In this document: one piece after another, positions 17,548 through 26,935 of the stretch | Position numbering within the stretch: position 1 is the first letter of the stretch | Layout of the letters: every line of letters starts with the position of its first letter | Source: Micromonospora sp. MW-13 | GTDB taxonomy: Bacteria; Actinomycetota; Actinomycetes; Mycobacteriales; Micromonosporaceae | NCBI RefSeq assembly: GCF_003434305.1 | Contig: NZ_QKKX01000061.1 | Location: 1-64,000 of the forward strand | Direction of reading: 5' to 3' | DNA: 64,000 nt | The notes under the pieces: model-generated | Database searches by the model: none | Told to the model about the DNA's origin: nothing | What the model saw: only the letters and a program-made list of their open reading frames with translations | Translations under genes and position numbers: made by a program

Positions 17548-17620
17548 TTTTCCTCCGCCCGCGCCGCGCGGGCCCACGACCTCACCGCGCCCGGCGGCGC
17601 GGAGCTGCAAGGAGTACGCC

Positions 17621-18949
17621 ATGAGCAAGCCCACGCCCATCTCCGGTTTCCCCGAGTGGACGCCGGCGCAGCGGATGATCGAGCAGTTCGTCCTCGACCG
17701 GATCCGCACCACCTTCGAGCTGTACGGCTTCGCCCCCCTGGAGACCCGCTCGGTGGAGCCGCTGGACCAGCTCCTGCGCAAGGGGGAGACCTCGAAGGAG
17801 GTCTACCTGCTGCGCCGGCTCCAGGCCGACGCCGAGGGCCCGGCCGGGGACGACGCACTCGGCCTGCACTTCGACCTGACCGTCCCGTTCGCCCGGTACG
17901 TGCTGGAGAACGCCGGCAAGCTCCAGTTCCCGTTCCGCCGCTACCAGATCCAGAAGGTCTGGCGGGGCGAGCGCCCGCAGGAGGGCCGCTACCGGGAGTT
18001 CCTCCAGGCCGACATCGACATCGTCGACCGGGACACCCTGCCGGCCCACTACGAGGCCGAGATGCCGCTGGTCATCGGCGACGCGCTGCGGTCGCTGCCG
18101 ATCCCGCCGGTGCGGATCCAGGTCAACAACCGCAAGATCTGCGAGGGCTTCTACCGGGGCATCGGGCTGACCGAACCGGAGGCCGCCCTGCGCGCGGTCG
18201 ACAAGCTCGACAAGATCGGCCCGGCGAAGGTGGCCGAGCTGCTGGCCGAGACGGCCGGGGCGAGCGAGGCGCAGGCCAAGGCATGCCTGTCTCTGGCCGA
18301 GATCTCCGCCCCGGACGCCTCCTTCGCCGACGCGGTGCGCGCCCTCGGGGTGAGCCACCCGCTGCTGGACGAGGGCGTCGCCGAGCTGGTCGCGGTGGTG
18401 GAGACCGCCGCCGCGCACTCCCCCGGGCTGTGCGTGGCCGACCTGCGGATCGCCCGCGGCCTGGACTACTACACCGGCACCGTCTACGAGACGCAGCTCG
18501 TGGGCTACGAGCGGTTCGGCTCGATCTGCTCCGGCGGCCGGTACGACAACCTGGCCAGTTCCGGCAACGTCCGCTTCCCGGGGGTGGGCATCTCGATCGG
18601 GGTGACCCGATTGCTCGGCCTGCTCTTCGGCGCCGACGCGCTGTCGGTGTCCCGCAGCGTGCCGACCTGCGTGCTGGTCGCGGTCACCGCCGAGGAGCAG
18701 CGGGCGGCCAGCAACGCCGTCGCCGACGCGCTGCGCCGCCGGGGGGTGCCCACCGAGGTGTCGCCGAGCGCGGCGAAGTTCGGCAAGCAGATCCGGTACG
18801 CCGAGCGGCGCGGCATCCCGTACGTGTGGTTCCCGGGGGCCGACGGCGCGGCGGACGAGGTGAAGGACATCCGATCCGGCGAGCAGGTGGCCGCGGCGGC
18901 GGGGGAGTGGACCCCGCCCCGGGCGGATCTTCGGCCGCTGGTGGGCTGA
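17621..18949 (+). CDS. hisS: Histidine--tRNA ligase
   Basis: A 442-residue class II aminoacyl-tRNA synthetase. Motif 2 is in RYQIQKVWRGERPQ-EGRYREFLQ. The HisA signature is represented by ARGLDYYTGTVYE and the HisB-like/motif 3 region by GVGISIGVTRL. The C-terminal ~100 residues are the anticodon-binding domain. The ATG is preceded by AAGGAG. A TAGTTT box at 17546-17551 could be its -10. Nothing unusual. Confidence 0.96.
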   Translation: MSKPTPISGFPEWTPAQRMIEQFVLDRIRTTFELYGFAPLETRSVEPLDQLLRKGETSKEVYLLRRLQADAEGPAGDDALGLHFDLTVPFARYVLENAGKLQFPFRRYQIQKVWRGERPQEGRYREFLQADIDIVDRDTLPAHYEAEMPLVIGDALRSLPIPPVRIQVNNRKICEGFYRGIGLTEPEAALRAVDKLDKIGPAKVAELLAETAGASEAQAKACLSLAEISAPDASFADAVRALGVSHPLLDEGVAELVAVVETAAAHSPGLCVADLRIARGLDYYTGTVYETQLVGYERFGSICSGGRYDNLASSGNVRFPGVGISIGVTRLLGLLFGADALSVSRSVPTCVLVAVTAEEQRAASNAVADALRRRGVPTEVSPSAAKFGKQIRYAERRGIPYVWFPGADGAADEVKDIRSGEQVAAAAGEWTPPRADLRPLVG

Positions 18950-19124
18950 CCCGCCGCCGGTCCGCCGGATCGTCCCGCGGGGGCCGGCCCCGTGCCCGGT
19001 CGGTGGCCGGCGTCCCGGCCCGGCAGGGGCCGGACCAGCCGTCAACCGGCCCAGTGGCCGGTCGGGGCCGCCACCCGGCCCGCCGGGCCGGGCCGAACGG
19101 TTGCCGTGATCCCTGCATTCAGTG

Positions 19125-20336
19125 ATGACCGTCGTTGATCCGACTGCCAGAATGACCAACGTGTCATCGCCCGGTCACTCTGCGCCCGTCGTCGATGCCG
19201 CGGGGGAGGGCCGGGCCAACCGGTTCATGCTGGTCCTGCTCGCCCTGCACCGGGCCACCTGCCTGGCGCCGGCGGTCGCCACGGGCGCGTACGGGGCGTA
19301 CCGCAGCGCCTGGGCGAACCTGGCACTGCTGCTCGGCGCGGTCGCCTGGAACCTGGTGCTGTTCCGCTCCGCCGTGCGGCGTGGCTGGTTCCCGACGCCG
19401 CTGGTCTACCTGGACGTCGGGCTGGCCGTGGCGGTGCTGGTGGTGGTCACCGCGAACCTGCCCACGGAGGTCGCCGACGCGCCGAACTGGGGCAACGGGG
19501 TGGCGCAGGCCGCCGGGTCGCTGGCCGCCGCGGCCATCGCCCGGCCCGCGTCGGCGGTGGCCAGCGTGTTCGCGCTGCTCACCGCCCAGGCCGCGGTGGC
19601 GGTCGGGTACGGCACGTCGGGGGCGCCGGTGCTGGAGCTGGTGCACACCATCAACGGGCTGGCCTGCTTCGCGCTGGTGGCGGGCTTCGCCGTGCGGTAC
19701 CTGCGCCGGGTCGGCCGCGACCTCGACCGGGTCAACGCGCGGCGGCTGGTCGCCGAGGCGGAGCGGGCCGCCGACCACGCCCGGTACGTCACCCGGTTGG
19801 CGCACCACCGCGCCCTGCACGACACGGTGCTGACCACCCTCACCCTGATCGCCCGGGGCGGGGTGGACCCGCGGCTGCCCGAGCTGCGGCAGCGGTGCGC
19901 CAGCGACGCCGACGTCATCCGGGGGCTGCTGGCCGACCGTGCCGACCCGGAGTTCGGGACCCTCGCCGAGGCCCTGCGGCACGTGGTCGGCGAGGTGTCG
20001 CTGCTCGGCCTGCGGGTGCGCTACCGGGGCGCGCTGACCCCGCCGCACGTGCCGTCCCCGGTCGTGCAGGCCGTCGGCGAGGCGGCCCGGGAGGCGCTGA
20101 ACAACGTGGTCAAGCACGCCGGGGTGGACCAGGCCTGGCTGACGGTCAGCGGCGAGCGGGGCGTCCTGCGGGTGACGGTCGTCGACCGGGGGTGTGGCTT
20201 CGACCCGGACGCGACGCCGCCCGGGTTCGGGTTCCGGCACTCGGTGGTCGACCGGGTGGCCGAGGTGGGGGGCCGGGTCCGGGTCTCCAGCGAGCCGGGC
20301 GGGGGAACGTGCGTGGAGCTGTCGTGGCCCCGGTGA
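19125..20336 (+). CDS. Membrane sensor histidine kinase (NarL/LuxR-type partner)
   Basis: A 403-residue kinase. About five or six transmembrane helices span residues 25-190 with no large extracellular domain. A DHp-like helix follows with HHRALHDTVLTTL; the His of LHD is the likely phosphoacceptor. A HATPase_c domain ends the protein, with EALNNVVKHAG (N box) and RGCGFDP (G1). The start is uncertain: GTG 19122, ATG 19125 and ATG 19152 are all in frame and none has a clear ribosome site. The stop overlaps the response regulator (GTGA), so they form a two-component pair that heads the accessory island. The signal is unknown. Confidence 0.85.
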   Translation: MTVVDPTARMTNVSSPGHSAPVVDAAGEGRANRFMLVLLALHRATCLAPAVATGAYGAYRSAWANLALLLGAVAWNLVLFRSAVRRGWFPTPLVYLDVGLAVAVLVVVTANLPTEVADAPNWGNGVAQAAGSLAAAAIARPASAVASVFALLTAQAAVAVGYGTSGAPVLELVHTINGLACFALVAGFAVRYLRRVGRDLDRVNARRLVAEAERAADHARYVTRLAHHRALHDTVLTTLTLIARGGVDPRLPELRQRCASDADVIRGLLADRADPEFGTLAEALRHVVGEVSLLGLRVRYRGALTPPHVPSPVVQAVGEAAREALNNVVKHAGVDQAWLTVSGERGVLRVTVVDRGCGFDPDATPPGFGFRHSVVDRVAEVGGRVRVSSEPGGGTCVELSWPR

Positions 20337-20962
20337 TCCGGGTGGCCGCCGTCGACGACGACCGGATGCTCCTCGACGGGCTGGTCACCTGGCTGTCCAC
20401 GGTGCCCGACCTGCGGCTGGTCGGCGCCGCGTCCACCGTGGACCAGTTGCTGGCGGGCCTGCCCGGCCCGGTCGACGTGGTGCTGCTGGACCTGGTGCTG
20501 CGCGACCGCAGCGACGCGGCCGGCAACGTCCGGCGGCTGGTCGCGCGCGGGCACCGGGTCCTGGTGCTCAGCGTGTGGGCGCGGCCAGACCAGGTCGTGG
20601 CCACCTTCGCCGCCGGCAGCAGCGGGTACGTGACCAAGGACCACGACCTGCCCGCCCTCGCCGTGGCGATCCGCGAGGTGCACGCCGGCCGTCCCGTATT
20701 CTCCACCGACCTGGCCTTCGCCTGCCTGGGCGACAGCCGCCCGGTGCGCCCCGCGCTGTCCCCCCGCGAACGCGCGGTCCTGCTGGCGTACGCCTCGGGC
20801 ATGACGCTCAAGGCGGCGGCCCGGCACCTGGGCATCAAGCCGGAGACCGCGCGCACCTACCTGGACCGGGTCAAGGCGAAGTACCACGACCTGGGCCGGC
20901 CCACCCGCACGAAGCTCGACCTCGCCGACCGGGTTCGCGAGGATGACCTGGAGGCGGGCTGA
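20333..20962 (+). CDS. LuxR/NarL-family response regulator
   Basis: A 209-residue regulator with a receiver domain (acidic pair in AAVDDDRM, phospho-acceptor Asp in VLLDLVL near residue 52, Lys in YVTKDHD) and a C-terminal HTH_LuxR-like domain (LSPRERAVLLAYASGMTLK and AARHLGIKPETARTYL). The GTG at 20333 overlaps the kinase stop; GTG 20324 is also possible. It probably controls genes in or near this island, but no shared operator could be identified by eye. Confidence 0.87.
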   Translation: MIRVAAVDDDRMLLDGLVTWLSTVPDLRLVGAASTVDQLLAGLPGPVDVVLLDLVLRDRSDAAGNVRRLVARGHRVLVLSVWARPDQVVATFAAGSSGYVTKDHDLPALAVAIREVHAGRPVFSTDLAFACLGDSRPVRPALSPRERAVLLAYASGMTLKAAARHLGIKPETARTYLDRVKAKYHDLGRPTRTKLDLADRVREDDLEAG

Positions 20963-21266
20963 CCGCCCGGCCCGGCCCTCCCGCGCCGCCGCCCGGCGGC
21001 CGTCCCTCGTCCCCCCGCCGCCCCGGTCGCCGGGCCCCGTCGACCCCCTGCCCGGACCGTACCGGTTGCCCGGCGGCGGCGGGCGTCCCGCGTTCGGGGG
21101 ACACGCCCCGGCCGGCCCGTCCCCCGAACGCGCGGCATGACCTGCTCGGCGCAGATCGTTAGTTTGGGAATCGCACAGCGTCGAGATCCATCGATGCCCG
21201 GACGGGTTCCGTCCCTGGCCGGCGCTGCCGTGCCCCCACCGGTCGTTCGAGGAAAGGCCATGCCCC
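20963..21266. other. Intergenic region: terminator plus promoter of glycan cluster
   Basis: No gene is seen in these 304 nt. A 14-bp perfect inverted repeat (21089-21102 with 21119-21132, 16-nt loop) would terminate the two-component operon. TAGTTT at 21160-21165 is a -10 candidate for the glycan cluster, giving a leader of about 95 nt. The ribosome site AGGAAAGG is at 21250-21257. Confidence 0.6.
21089..21132 (+). terminator. Terminator after the response regulator
   Basis: Perfect 14-bp arms (21089-21102 / 21119-21132) with a 16-nt GC-rich loop, 127 nt after the response-regulator stop codon. Confidence 0.65.
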
Positions 21267-22688
21267 ATGCCCAGTTTGATCGGCGTCAACGAGGCGGAAC
21301 AGCTCAGCACCAGGCAGGTGCACGAGCTGTACCGCGCCCACGTCAGCCGCAGCCAGGTATCCCTGATGACCACCTTCGGCTTCGGCCGGGAACTGGTCGA
21401 GCACGCCGAGGGGGTGTGGATCCGGCTGCGCGACGGCCGACGGGTGCTCGACTTCTCCGGCGGCGTCGGGGTGCTCAACCACGGGCACAACCACCCCCGG
21501 ATCCTGGCCGCCCGGCGGCGCTTCGCGCAGGCCCGCCGGATGGAGGTGCACAAGGCGTTCTTCTCGCCGTACCTGGCCGCGCTGAGCCACAACGTGGCCG
21601 CGCTGCTGCCCGGCGACCTGTCCGTGTCGTACTTCCCGAACTCGGGGGCGGAGGCCAACGAGGGCGCGATCAAGATGGCGTACAAGTACCACGGCGGGCG
21701 GCGCAACACGATCCTGCGCGCCGACATCAGCTTCCACGGCAAGACCCTCGGCGCGGGCAGCCTCACCGGCTCGTCGGAGAACTCGTTCAGCTTCCCGGGG
21801 CTGCCCGGCATCGTCGTGCACCCGTACGGTGACCTCGCCGCGGTGCGCGCCGTCGTCGACGCCGCCCGCACCCCCGACGGCGGCTGCGACGTGTACGCCA
21901 TCCTCGTCGAGCCGTTCAGCGCCTCCACCATGCGCGCCTGGTCGGCCGACGACCTGCTGGCCCTGCAACGGCTGTGCCGGGAGCGGGACATCGTCACCAT
22001 CTACGACGAGGTCTACACCGGCTGGGGCAAGACCGGCAGCCTGTTCTACTTCATGCGCCACGAGGGGCTGCTGCCCGACATCCTCACCTACTCCAAGTCG
22101 CTCGGCGGCGGCAAGGCGTCCATCTCCGGCTACACCGCCCGCGAGCCGGTCTTCCGCCGGGCGTACGACCGGCTCACCGACGTCATCCTGCACAGCACCA
22201 CCTACTACGGCTTCGGCGAGGAGACCGCCACCGCCCTCGCGGCGATCGAGGTCGTGGTGGACGACGACTACCCGGCCCGCGCCCGCGCCCTGGAGGCGGT
22301 GCTGCGCCCCGGCCTGGAACGGCTGGCCAAGGCCCATCCCGACGTGGTGACCCGGGTCGCCGGCGCGGGCGCGCTGTGGGGGGTGTTCCTCGGCGGCGGG
22401 CCCGGCGTGCTCGACCTGGCCGGCAAGCTGATGCCCGGGTTCGCCCACGACCCCCAGTTCCGCACCAAGCTCGTCACCCTGTCGGTGATCGCCCACCTGT
22501 TCCGCGAGCACGGCATCATGACCTACTACAGCCCGAACGCGGACAACCCGCTGATGGTCGCCCCGAGCCTGGTGGCCACCGGCGAGGACGTCGAGCACTT
22601 CCTCACCGCCCTGGACGCCACCCTGTCCCGGGGCCTGCCGAGGCTGCTCGCCTCCTTCGTGCGGGAGCGGGTGACCTCCCGGTGGTGA
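21267..22688 (+). CDS. Class III PLP-dependent aminotransferase
   Basis: A 473-residue fold-type I enzyme. The PLP-phosphate loop is SGAEANEGAIK, the cofactor Asp region is IYDEVYTGWGKTG, and the Schiff-base Lys is in LTYSKSLGGGK. The length and DFSGGVGVLNHGHNHP entry resemble acetylornithine/GABA-type aminotransferases, but the substrate cannot be inferred. ATG 21267 has AGGAAAGG 9 nt upstream; ATG 21260 is out of frame. It is the first gene of a 10-gene co-directional cluster and overlaps the next gene by 4 nt, so it probably supplies an amino-sugar or amino-alcohol step for that pathway. Confidence 0.85.
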   Translation: MPSLIGVNEAEQLSTRQVHELYRAHVSRSQVSLMTTFGFGRELVEHAEGVWIRLRDGRRVLDFSGGVGVLNHGHNHPRILAARRRFAQARRMEVHKAFFSPYLAALSHNVAALLPGDLSVSYFPNSGAEANEGAIKMAYKYHGGRRNTILRADISFHGKTLGAGSLTGSSENSFSFPGLPGIVVHPYGDLAAVRAVVDAARTPDGGCDVYAILVEPFSASTMRAWSADDLLALQRLCRERDIVTIYDEVYTGWGKTGSLFYFMRHEGLLPDILTYSKSLGGGKASISGYTAREPVFRRAYDRLTDVILHSTTYYGFGEETATALAAIEVVVDDDYPARARALEAVLRPGLERLAKAHPDVVTRVAGAGALWGVFLGGGPGVLDLAGKLMPGFAHDPQFRTKLVTLSVIAHLFREHGIMTYYSPNADNPLMVAPSLVATGEDVEHFLTALDATLSRGLPRLLASFVRERVTSRW

Positions 22689-23725
22689 GCGCCGAACGGG
22701 TCGTGGTGACCGGCGCGTCCGGGATGCTCGGCTCGCACCTGGTCCGCCGGCTGCTCGACACCGGCCACCGGGTGCACGGCGTGGACCTGCTGCCCGCCGT
22801 GCACACCCACCCCGACCTGACCCACAGCCAGGGCGACATCCGCGACGGCGCCCTGCTGGACCGGGTCCTCGCCGACTCCGCCGCGGTGGTGCACTGCGCC
22901 GCCGCGCTGCCCAGCTACCCCGCCGAGATGATCCGCTCGATCATCGTCGACGGCACCCGCGCGGTGCTCGACGCGGCCCGCCGGGTGGAGGTGCCCCGGG
23001 TCGTGCACATCTCCTCGACCGCCGTGTACGGGCTGCCCCGGCTCGTCCCCACCCCCGAGGAACACCCCCGGGTGCCGGTCGACCCGTACACCCGGGCGAA
23101 GGTCGAGGCGGAGCTGCTGGTCGAGCGGCACCGCGCCGACGGGCTCTGCGTGCCGGTGCTGCGGCCGAAGACCTTCCTCGGCCCCGGCCGGATGGGGCTG
23201 TTCGCGATGCTGTTCGAGTGGGCCGAGGAGGGCCGCAACTTCCCCGTCCTCGGCCGCGGCGACGTGCGGGTCCAGATGTTCGCCGTGGAGGACCTGGTCG
23301 ACGCCGTGCTCATCGTCCTCGCCGCGCCCGACGACGTCGCCGGGGACACCTACAACCTCGGCGCGGCCGAGTTCGGCACCCTGCGCGAGGACTTCCAGGC
23401 CGTGCTCGACGCCGCCGGGCGCGGCGGCCGGGTGGTCGGCCTGCCCGCCGGGCCGGCGCTGGCCGCCCTCGCCGCCCTGGAGCGCAGCGGGCTCTCCCCG
23501 GTGTACGGGCGGCTGCTGCACAAGCTGCGTGCCGACTCGTACGTCAGCATCGACAAGGCCCGGGAACGCCTCTGCTTCAAGCCCCGGTTCGCCAACCGCG
23601 ACGCGATTCTCGGCACGTACCGGTGGTGGCGGGAGAACCGGCACGCCACGGCGGCCGGCGGCGGCCGGACCAGCCGGGAGCCGTGGCGGCAGGGCGCGCT
23701 CTCCCTCGCGAAGATCTTCTTCTAG
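22685..23725 (+). CDS. NAD-dependent sugar epimerase/dehydratase (extended SDR)
   Basis: A 346-residue extended SDR. The Rossmann motif is VTGASGMLGSHLV (residues 8-20), the catalytic set is ISSTAVYG plus a Tyr-x3-Lys in DPYTRAKVE, and the C-terminal half has RPKTFLGPG and YNLGAAEFG as in nucleotide-sugar epimerases. It likely epimerises or reduces a nucleotide- or lipid-linked sugar. The GTG overlaps the aminotransferase stop by 4 nt; another GTG one codon earlier is possible. In the context of the adjacent UbiA protein it is a candidate for acting on a pentose, which is inference. Confidence 0.85.
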   Translation: MSAERVVVTGASGMLGSHLVRRLLDTGHRVHGVDLLPAVHTHPDLTHSQGDIRDGALLDRVLADSAAVVHCAAALPSYPAEMIRSIIVDGTRAVLDAARRVEVPRVVHISSTAVYGLPRLVPTPEEHPRVPVDPYTRAKVEAELLVERHRADGLCVPVLRPKTFLGPGRMGLFAMLFEWAEEGRNFPVLGRGDVRVQMFAVEDLVDAVLIVLAAPDDVAGDTYNLGAAEFGTLREDFQAVLDAAGRGGRVVGLPAGPALAALAALERSGLSPVYGRLLHKLRADSYVSIDKARERLCFKPRFANRDAILGTYRWWRENRHATAAGGGRTSREPWRQGALSLAKIFF

Positions 23726-23738
23726 GCCGGGAGGTCCG

Positions 23739-24704
23739 ATGCCCCTGCTCGACTCGGCCCCGGCCGCCGCCGGCCCCGCGGTGCACCCCCCGGCCGCCGG
23801 CCGGACCCGCCTCCTCGTCGACCTGGTCCGGCTGGTCCGGCCCGGCCACTGGGCCAAGAGCCTGCTGGTGGTGCCGGTCCCGCTGCTCGACGCCCCGTCC
23901 TGGCACCCCGCCGGGCTGGCCCGGCTGGGCTGGTCGGTGCTCGCCTTCGTCCTCGCCGCCTGCGCCGTCTACGTCGGCAACGACGTGGCCGACCGGCACC
24001 GCGACCGCCACCACCCGGTCAAGCGGCACCGGCCCGTCGCCGCCGGCCGGGTGCCGGTGCCCCTGGCGTACGCCTGGTGCCTGGTGCTGCTCGTGCTGCT
24101 CGCCCTGGTGCTGGCCGCCGGCCTGACCGGGCCGGCCTGGCCGGTGCTGGCGTACCTCGTGTTGAACGTCTGCTACAGCCGCGGCCTCAAGCACGTCCCC
24201 CTGGTCGAGGCCGGGGTGGTCGCGCTCGGCTTCGTGCTGCGGGCCGTGCAGGGCTACCTGGCCGTCGGTGCCGCCGTCTCGGCCTGGCTGCTGCTCACCG
24301 TCTTCGCCGGCTGCCTGCTGCTGATCGTCGGCAAACGCCGGCAGGAACTGCTCGACGGCGGGGTGGCCCACCGGCCGGCGCTGCGCGGCTGGTCGGTCGA
24401 GCTGGCCGGGCACCTGTTGCAGCTGACCAGCGTGCTGGCCGTCACCGCGGGGCTGGTCTGGCTGAGCACCGAGGCCCCGTTCGACCCGTACGGGGAGGCC
24501 GCGATGCTGCTGTCCGCCCCGTTCGTGCTGTACCTGATGTCCCGCTACCTGCAACTCGCCCTGGTCCGCCGGGCCGGCGGCGACCCGGTCCGGCTGCTGC
24601 TGCGCGACCGCGCGGTCGTCGCCGCCGCGCTGCTGTGGGCCGCCGCCCTCGGCGCCCTGCTGACCGCCGCCCAGTTCCCGGCGCTCATCGCCGCCCTGCC
24701 CTGA
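23739..24704 (+). CDS. UbiA-family prenyltransferase, decaprenyl-phosphate phosphoribosyltransferase-like
   Basis: A 321-residue protein with eight or nine membrane helices. The first Asp-rich motif, NDVADRHRDRHHPVKRHRP (residues 81-99), followed by AAG, matches the ND-x2-D-x3-D-x2-HP-x-K-x2-RP-[IV]-AAG pattern of decaprenyl-phosphate 5-phosphoribosyltransferase (UbiA, Rv3806c type). The second motif region, YSRGLKHVPLVEAG, has Glu157 where I would expect Asp. These enzymes move 5-phosphoribose from PRPP to a polyprenyl phosphate, the first step to the lipid-linked arabinose donor. The ATG follows GGGAGG. A homogentisate or polyprenyl-ubiquinone type role is less likely given this motif. Confidence 0.8.
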   Translation: MPLLDSAPAAAGPAVHPPAAGRTRLLVDLVRLVRPGHWAKSLLVVPVPLLDAPSWHPAGLARLGWSVLAFVLAACAVYVGNDVADRHRDRHHPVKRHRPVAAGRVPVPLAYAWCLVLLVLLALVLAAGLTGPAWPVLAYLVLNVCYSRGLKHVPLVEAGVVALGFVLRAVQGYLAVGAAVSAWLLLTVFAGCLLLIVGKRRQELLDGGVAHRPALRGWSVELAGHLLQLTSVLAVTAGLVWLSTEAPFDPYGEAAMLLSAPFVLYLMSRYLQLALVRRAGGDPVRLLLRDRAVVAAALLWAAALGALLTAAQFPALIAALP

Positions 24705-24782
24705 CCTGGCCGCCGGCCCTCCTGACCTGACCGCCGGCTCCTGCCCTACCCGCCGCCCCGGTGCTCCGCCGGAAGGAGACCC

Positions 24783-25811
24783 ATGACCCCGCCCGTACCG
24801 ACGGTGTCCGTCGTCGTGCCCAACTACAACCACGCGGACTCGCTGCGGCTGACCCTGCCCGCGCTGCTGGCCCAGACCCACCCCGCCACCGAGATCGTCT
24901 TCGTCGACGACCGCAGCACCGACGACTCGGTCGCCGTCGCCCGCGCCCTCGGCGTGCCGGTGCTGTCCACCCCCCGCAACGGCGGCCCCGCGCTGGCCCG
25001 CAACCTCGGCGCGGCCCACGCCACCGGGGAGGTCCTGCTGTTCGTCGACTCCGACGTGGAGCTGCCGCCGGACACCGTCGCCCGCGCCGTCGCGCTGCTC
25101 GCCGCCGATCCGGCCGCCGGCGCGGTCTGCGGCACCCTCGACGAGGTCCCCCTGGTCCGCGACAGCCTGGTCCAGGAGTGCCGCTGCCTACAGGCGCACT
25201 GGTGGCGGATCAGCTCGCTCGGCGACGTCAGCTTCCTGTTCACCGCCATCTGCGCGATGCCGGCCCGGGTGTTCGCCGAGATCGGCCCGTTCCACGAGGG
25301 GCTGCGGCAGACCGAGGAGGTCGAGTACGGCGAGCGGATGGGCGCCCGCTACCCGATCCGGCTCACCGACGCCATCCACGGCCGGCACCGCGACGACGAC
25401 CGGCTATGGCCGATGCTGCGCAAGGTGTTCCACCGCAGCCGGCTGCGGATGCCGCTGTACGTCCGCCGCCGCCGCGCCGCGCAGGGCTTCGAAACCGCCG
25501 CCCGGATGTGGGCCAGCGTCACCGCCCTGCTGGCGACCGCGGTCCTGCCGCTGCCCCTGCTGCTCGGCCCGGCCGGGGCGCTGCCGTCGGCGGCGCTGGC
25601 CGTGGCGTTCCTGGCCTGCGACGCCGGGATGTACCGGTTCGTGCTGCGCCGGCGCGGCGCGGGCCTGCTGGTGGCCTTCGTCGGGGTGCAGTGGCTGATC
25701 AACTTGGCCATCGTCGCCGGGGCCGCCGCAGGGGCGGCACAGTGGCTGTTCTCCCGCTCCTTCCGCGCCCTGTACGAGGGCGGCCCCCAGCCGGCTGCGG
25801 TGCCCGCATGA
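24783..25811 (+). CDS. GT2-family glycosyltransferase with C-terminal membrane helices (1)
   Basis: A 342-residue inverting glycosyltransferase. It starts with the GT-A fold (SVVVPNYNHADSL), has the nucleotide-binding VDDRSTDDS (Asp42/Asp43), the metal-binding DSD (residues 89-91), and an acidic catalytic-base region RQTEEVEYGERM. About three hydrophobic helices close the protein (about 240-325), so it is membrane bound. The ATG is preceded by GGAAGGAG. It overlaps the next gene (an EEP phosphatase) by 4 nt. It is one of three related copies in this cluster; donor and acceptor are unknown. Confidence 0.87.
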   Translation: MTPPVPTVSVVVPNYNHADSLRLTLPALLAQTHPATEIVFVDDRSTDDSVAVARALGVPVLSTPRNGGPALARNLGAAHATGEVLLFVDSDVELPPDTVARAVALLAADPAAGAVCGTLDEVPLVRDSLVQECRCLQAHWWRISSLGDVSFLFTAICAMPARVFAEIGPFHEGLRQTEEVEYGERMGARYPIRLTDAIHGRHRDDDRLWPMLRKVFHRSRLRMPLYVRRRRAAQGFETAARMWASVTALLATAVLPLPLLLGPAGALPSAALAVAFLACDAGMYRFVLRRRGAGLLVAFVGVQWLINLAIVAGAAAGAAQWLFSRSFRALYEGGPQPAAVPA

Positions 25812-26935
25812 GCCTGCTGGCCCGCCCCGCCGCCGGCCCGCCGGCCCCGCCCCGGCGACGGTGGTGCCCGGCCACCCGGCTGCTGGTCGCCGCCGCCCTC
25901 GGCTGGCTGGCGGTCACCGTGGCGCACCGGGCGCTCACCGGCCGGTGGTGGCTGTGGCTGCTGCCCGACCTGCTGCCGCCGCTGGCGTACCTGGCGGTGC
26001 CGGTGGGGCTGGCGCTGGGCGTGCCGGCCGCCCGGCTGCTGCGCCGGCCGCTGCCCGCCCGCCCGGCGACGGCGGTGCTGGCCGGGGCCGCCGCCGCACT
26101 CGCCCTCGGGCTGCCCGACGCCGGGCTCAACCGGCACGCGTTCGCCGACCGGCCCGCCCCGCCGCCGGACGCGCTGCGGGTGCTGGCCTGGAACACCGGC
26201 TATTGGGACCAGCACGACGACCCGGACGCGTTCCTGCGCTTCCTGGCCGACCAGCGCGCCGACGTCTACCTGCTCCAGGAGCACCTGTACTGGGACGACG
26301 CCGCCGGGCTGGCCGGCGCGCGGCCCGCCCCCGGCCTGGACCGGCTGCGCCGGGCGTTCCCCGGGTACGCCGTCCTCGCCCGGGGCGAGCTGCTCACCCT
26401 GTCCCGGTACCCGGTGCTGGCCCGGCCGGCCGTCGGCCCCGACGCGGCGCTCGCCGCCGACCCGGCCGCCGACTTCGGGCGGGTGTTCGCCGCCGCCAAG
26501 GTGCTCCGCGTCGACCTGCGGGTCGGCGACCGGACGCTGTCGACGTACAACGTGCACCTGCCGGTGCAGGTGAACCTGGCGCCGGAGCGCTTCTGGGCGT
26601 ACGTCCGCGAGCGGGACGCGGCCCGCCGGGCGCAACTGGCCGCCCTCGGCGCGGACCTCGCGGCCAACCCGAATCCGGCGCTGGTGGCCGGCGACCTCAA
26701 CACCACCCCGGCCATGGGTGACCTGCGCCCGCTGCGCGACCGGCTGCGCGACGCCGCCGACGCCTCCGTCGACCTCTACCCGGCGAGCTGGCCGGCCGGC
26801 GGGCCGACCTGGCGGCTCGACTGGACCCTCGCCTCGGCGCAGGTGCGGGTGCACCGGTACGCCCTCGGCGACCCGCGCGGCCTGTCCGACCACCGCACCC
26901 AGACCGCCCTGATCTCGCTTGAGGAGGCGCGATGA
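25808..26935 (+). CDS. Membrane-anchored endonuclease/exonuclease/phosphatase (EEP) family protein (1)
   Basis: A 375-residue protein with about three N-terminal membrane helices (about 25-110) followed by an EEP domain on the outer face. All family catalytic elements are present: Asn129 in LAWNT, Glu in LLQEH, His in YNVHLP, GDLN (Asp296), LDW and SDH (Asp361/His362). The family includes nucleases and phosphodi/monoesterases acting on inositol phosphates and sphingomyelin. With the DPPR-synthase-like UbiA nearby, removal of a phosphate from a lipid-linked sugar phosphate is a plausible role (inference). It overlaps both neighbours by 4 nt, and a paralogue lies at 28978. Confidence 0.82.
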   Translation: MSLLARPAAGPPAPPRRRWCPATRLLVAAALGWLAVTVAHRALTGRWWLWLLPDLLPPLAYLAVPVGLALGVPAARLLRRPLPARPATAVLAGAAAALALGLPDAGLNRHAFADRPAPPPDALRVLAWNTGYWDQHDDPDAFLRFLADQRADVYLLQEHLYWDDAAGLAGARPAPGLDRLRRAFPGYAVLARGELLTLSRYPVLARPAVGPDAALAADPAADFGRVFAAAKVLRVDLRVGDRTLSTYNVHLPVQVNLAPERFWAYVRERDAARRAQLAALGADLAANPNPALVAGDLNTTPAMGDLRPLRDRLRDAADASVDLYPASWPAGGPTWRLDWTLASAQVRVHRYALGDPRGLSDHRTQTALISLEEAR

